DNA of 35,003 nt. Source: an uncultured beta proteobacterium. GTDB lineage: Bacteria > Pseudomonadota > Gammaproteobacteria > Burkholderiales > Burkholderiaceae_C. The notes beneath the pieces are model-generated. The model did no database searches and was not told where the DNA came from. It saw only the letters and a program-made list of their open reading frames with translations. The translations under genes and the position numbers were made by a program. The stretch is from positions 1-35,003 of the forward strand of contig CAIMXF010000211.1 in NCBI GenBank assembly GCA_903845345.1, read 5' to 3'. Shown piece by piece: positions 34,605 through 35,003 of the stretch; position 1 is the stretch's first letter; each line of letters starts with the position of its first letter.

Positions 34605-35003
34605 ATGACGAATTCGCGCATCGCCATCGTCTCCGACATCCACGGCAACCTGCCCGCGCTGGAAGCGGTGTGGGCGGAGATCGAATGCGCGTCGGCGTCT
34701 CTGGTCGTCAACCTCGGCGACATCGCCTCCAGCCCGATGTGGCCGCGCGGGACGGTGCGGTGGCTGATGGCGCGCGAGTCCGCGGAGCCGGCGCGCTGGC
34801 GCACGATCCCCGGCAACCCCGAGCGCCCGTGCCTGGCGGCGGACGCCGGACGCCCGCTGGGCACTGGTCGAGCGCGATCGCGGCGGCGCCTGGCACGTGC
34901 AGCTGCGCTCGACGCCGAACGACTGGGCCGCGGCAGTCAGGCAGGCCGAGGCCAACGGCCGCGGCGACTGGGCCGACGCGCTCGCCAGCGGCTTCGTCGG
35001 CCG
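34605..35003 (+). pseudogene. Metallophosphoesterase with internal deletion and frameshift, runs off the window
   Basis: From ATG 34605 the frame encodes the start of a calcineurin-like phosphoesterase: IAIVSDIHGNLPALEAV (metal ligands Asp and His) and VVNLGDIASSP. The next metal motif, normally GNHE, reads GNPE here (residues 70-73), losing a ligand His. After about 34840 the family's C-terminal part appears abruptly in another frame: DARWALVERDRGGAW, then NDWAAAVRQAEANGRGDWAD. The roughly 130-residue middle, including the GHTH motif, is missing. Deletion plus frameshift make this a pseudogene; the 3' end lies beyond the window. Confidence 0.7.

Overview
This is a GC-rich (roughly two-thirds G+C) chromosomal window that reads as a betaproteobacterium of the order Burkholderiales, possibly near Rubrivivax, Leptothrix or Piscinibacter. 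The placement rests on codon use, on the lplT/alr/radA cluster, and on the mix of families (OppABCDF, AlgZ/AlgR-like two-component pair, TyrB-type aminotransferase). The genus is inference. No rRNA, tRNA or CRISPR array was found.

Positions 1-6300 are a worn accessory region. An IS5-family element enters from the left edge. It is followed by the 3' part of a DUF3732 ATPase gene broken by a frameshift, then by the first ~65 codons of a tyrosine integrase on the other strand, also frameshifted. Next comes an intact exported pair, DUF1800 (lipoprotein-like) and DUF1501 (Tat-type signal), preceded by a leader able to form a long stem. The C-terminal remnant of an alpha/beta hydrolase lies upstream of them.

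Positions 6300-9200 carry an exported SOUL heme-binding protein and a LytS/LytTR-type two-component system whose genes overlap by 4 bp. Positions 9486-18332 form one large minus-strand oligopeptide ABC transporter operon, oppA3-oppA2-oppA1-oppB-oppC-oppD-oppF, with three tandem substrate-binding paralogs and a 13-codon relic of a fourth copy. Divergent from it is rlpA (DPBB plus SPOR lytic transglycosylase).

Positions 19769-26668 hold a small unknown protein, a LysR regulator with a perfect palindrome before its start, a YciI-like protein, a membrane-anchored unknown protein split by a one-base change in a C7 run, an aromatic aminotransferase, a DUF2332 protein, a Crp/Fnr regulator with its own palindrome, and a glutathione peroxidase.

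Positions 26741-35003 hold an EamA transporter, lplT, alr, an SDR, a LysE exporter, a GNAT acetyltransferase, radA, a small membrane protein and a decayed metallophosphoesterase. Two short terminal-inverted-repeat elements (MITE-like) sit here. One is inserted exactly between lplT and eamA; the other lies just before the phosphoesterase pseudogene. A perfect LexA-type box (CTGT-N8-ACAG) lies 17 bp before the radA start codon.

The window is mostly housekeeping and transport genes, with repeated signs of local decay: four broken genes, one possibly frameshifted gene, one IS and two MITE-like elements. No complete new defence or biosynthetic system is visible. The best leads are the LexA box at radA, the MITE that split a coupled gene pair, the oppA array with its scar, and the structured leader of the DUF1800/DUF1501 pair.
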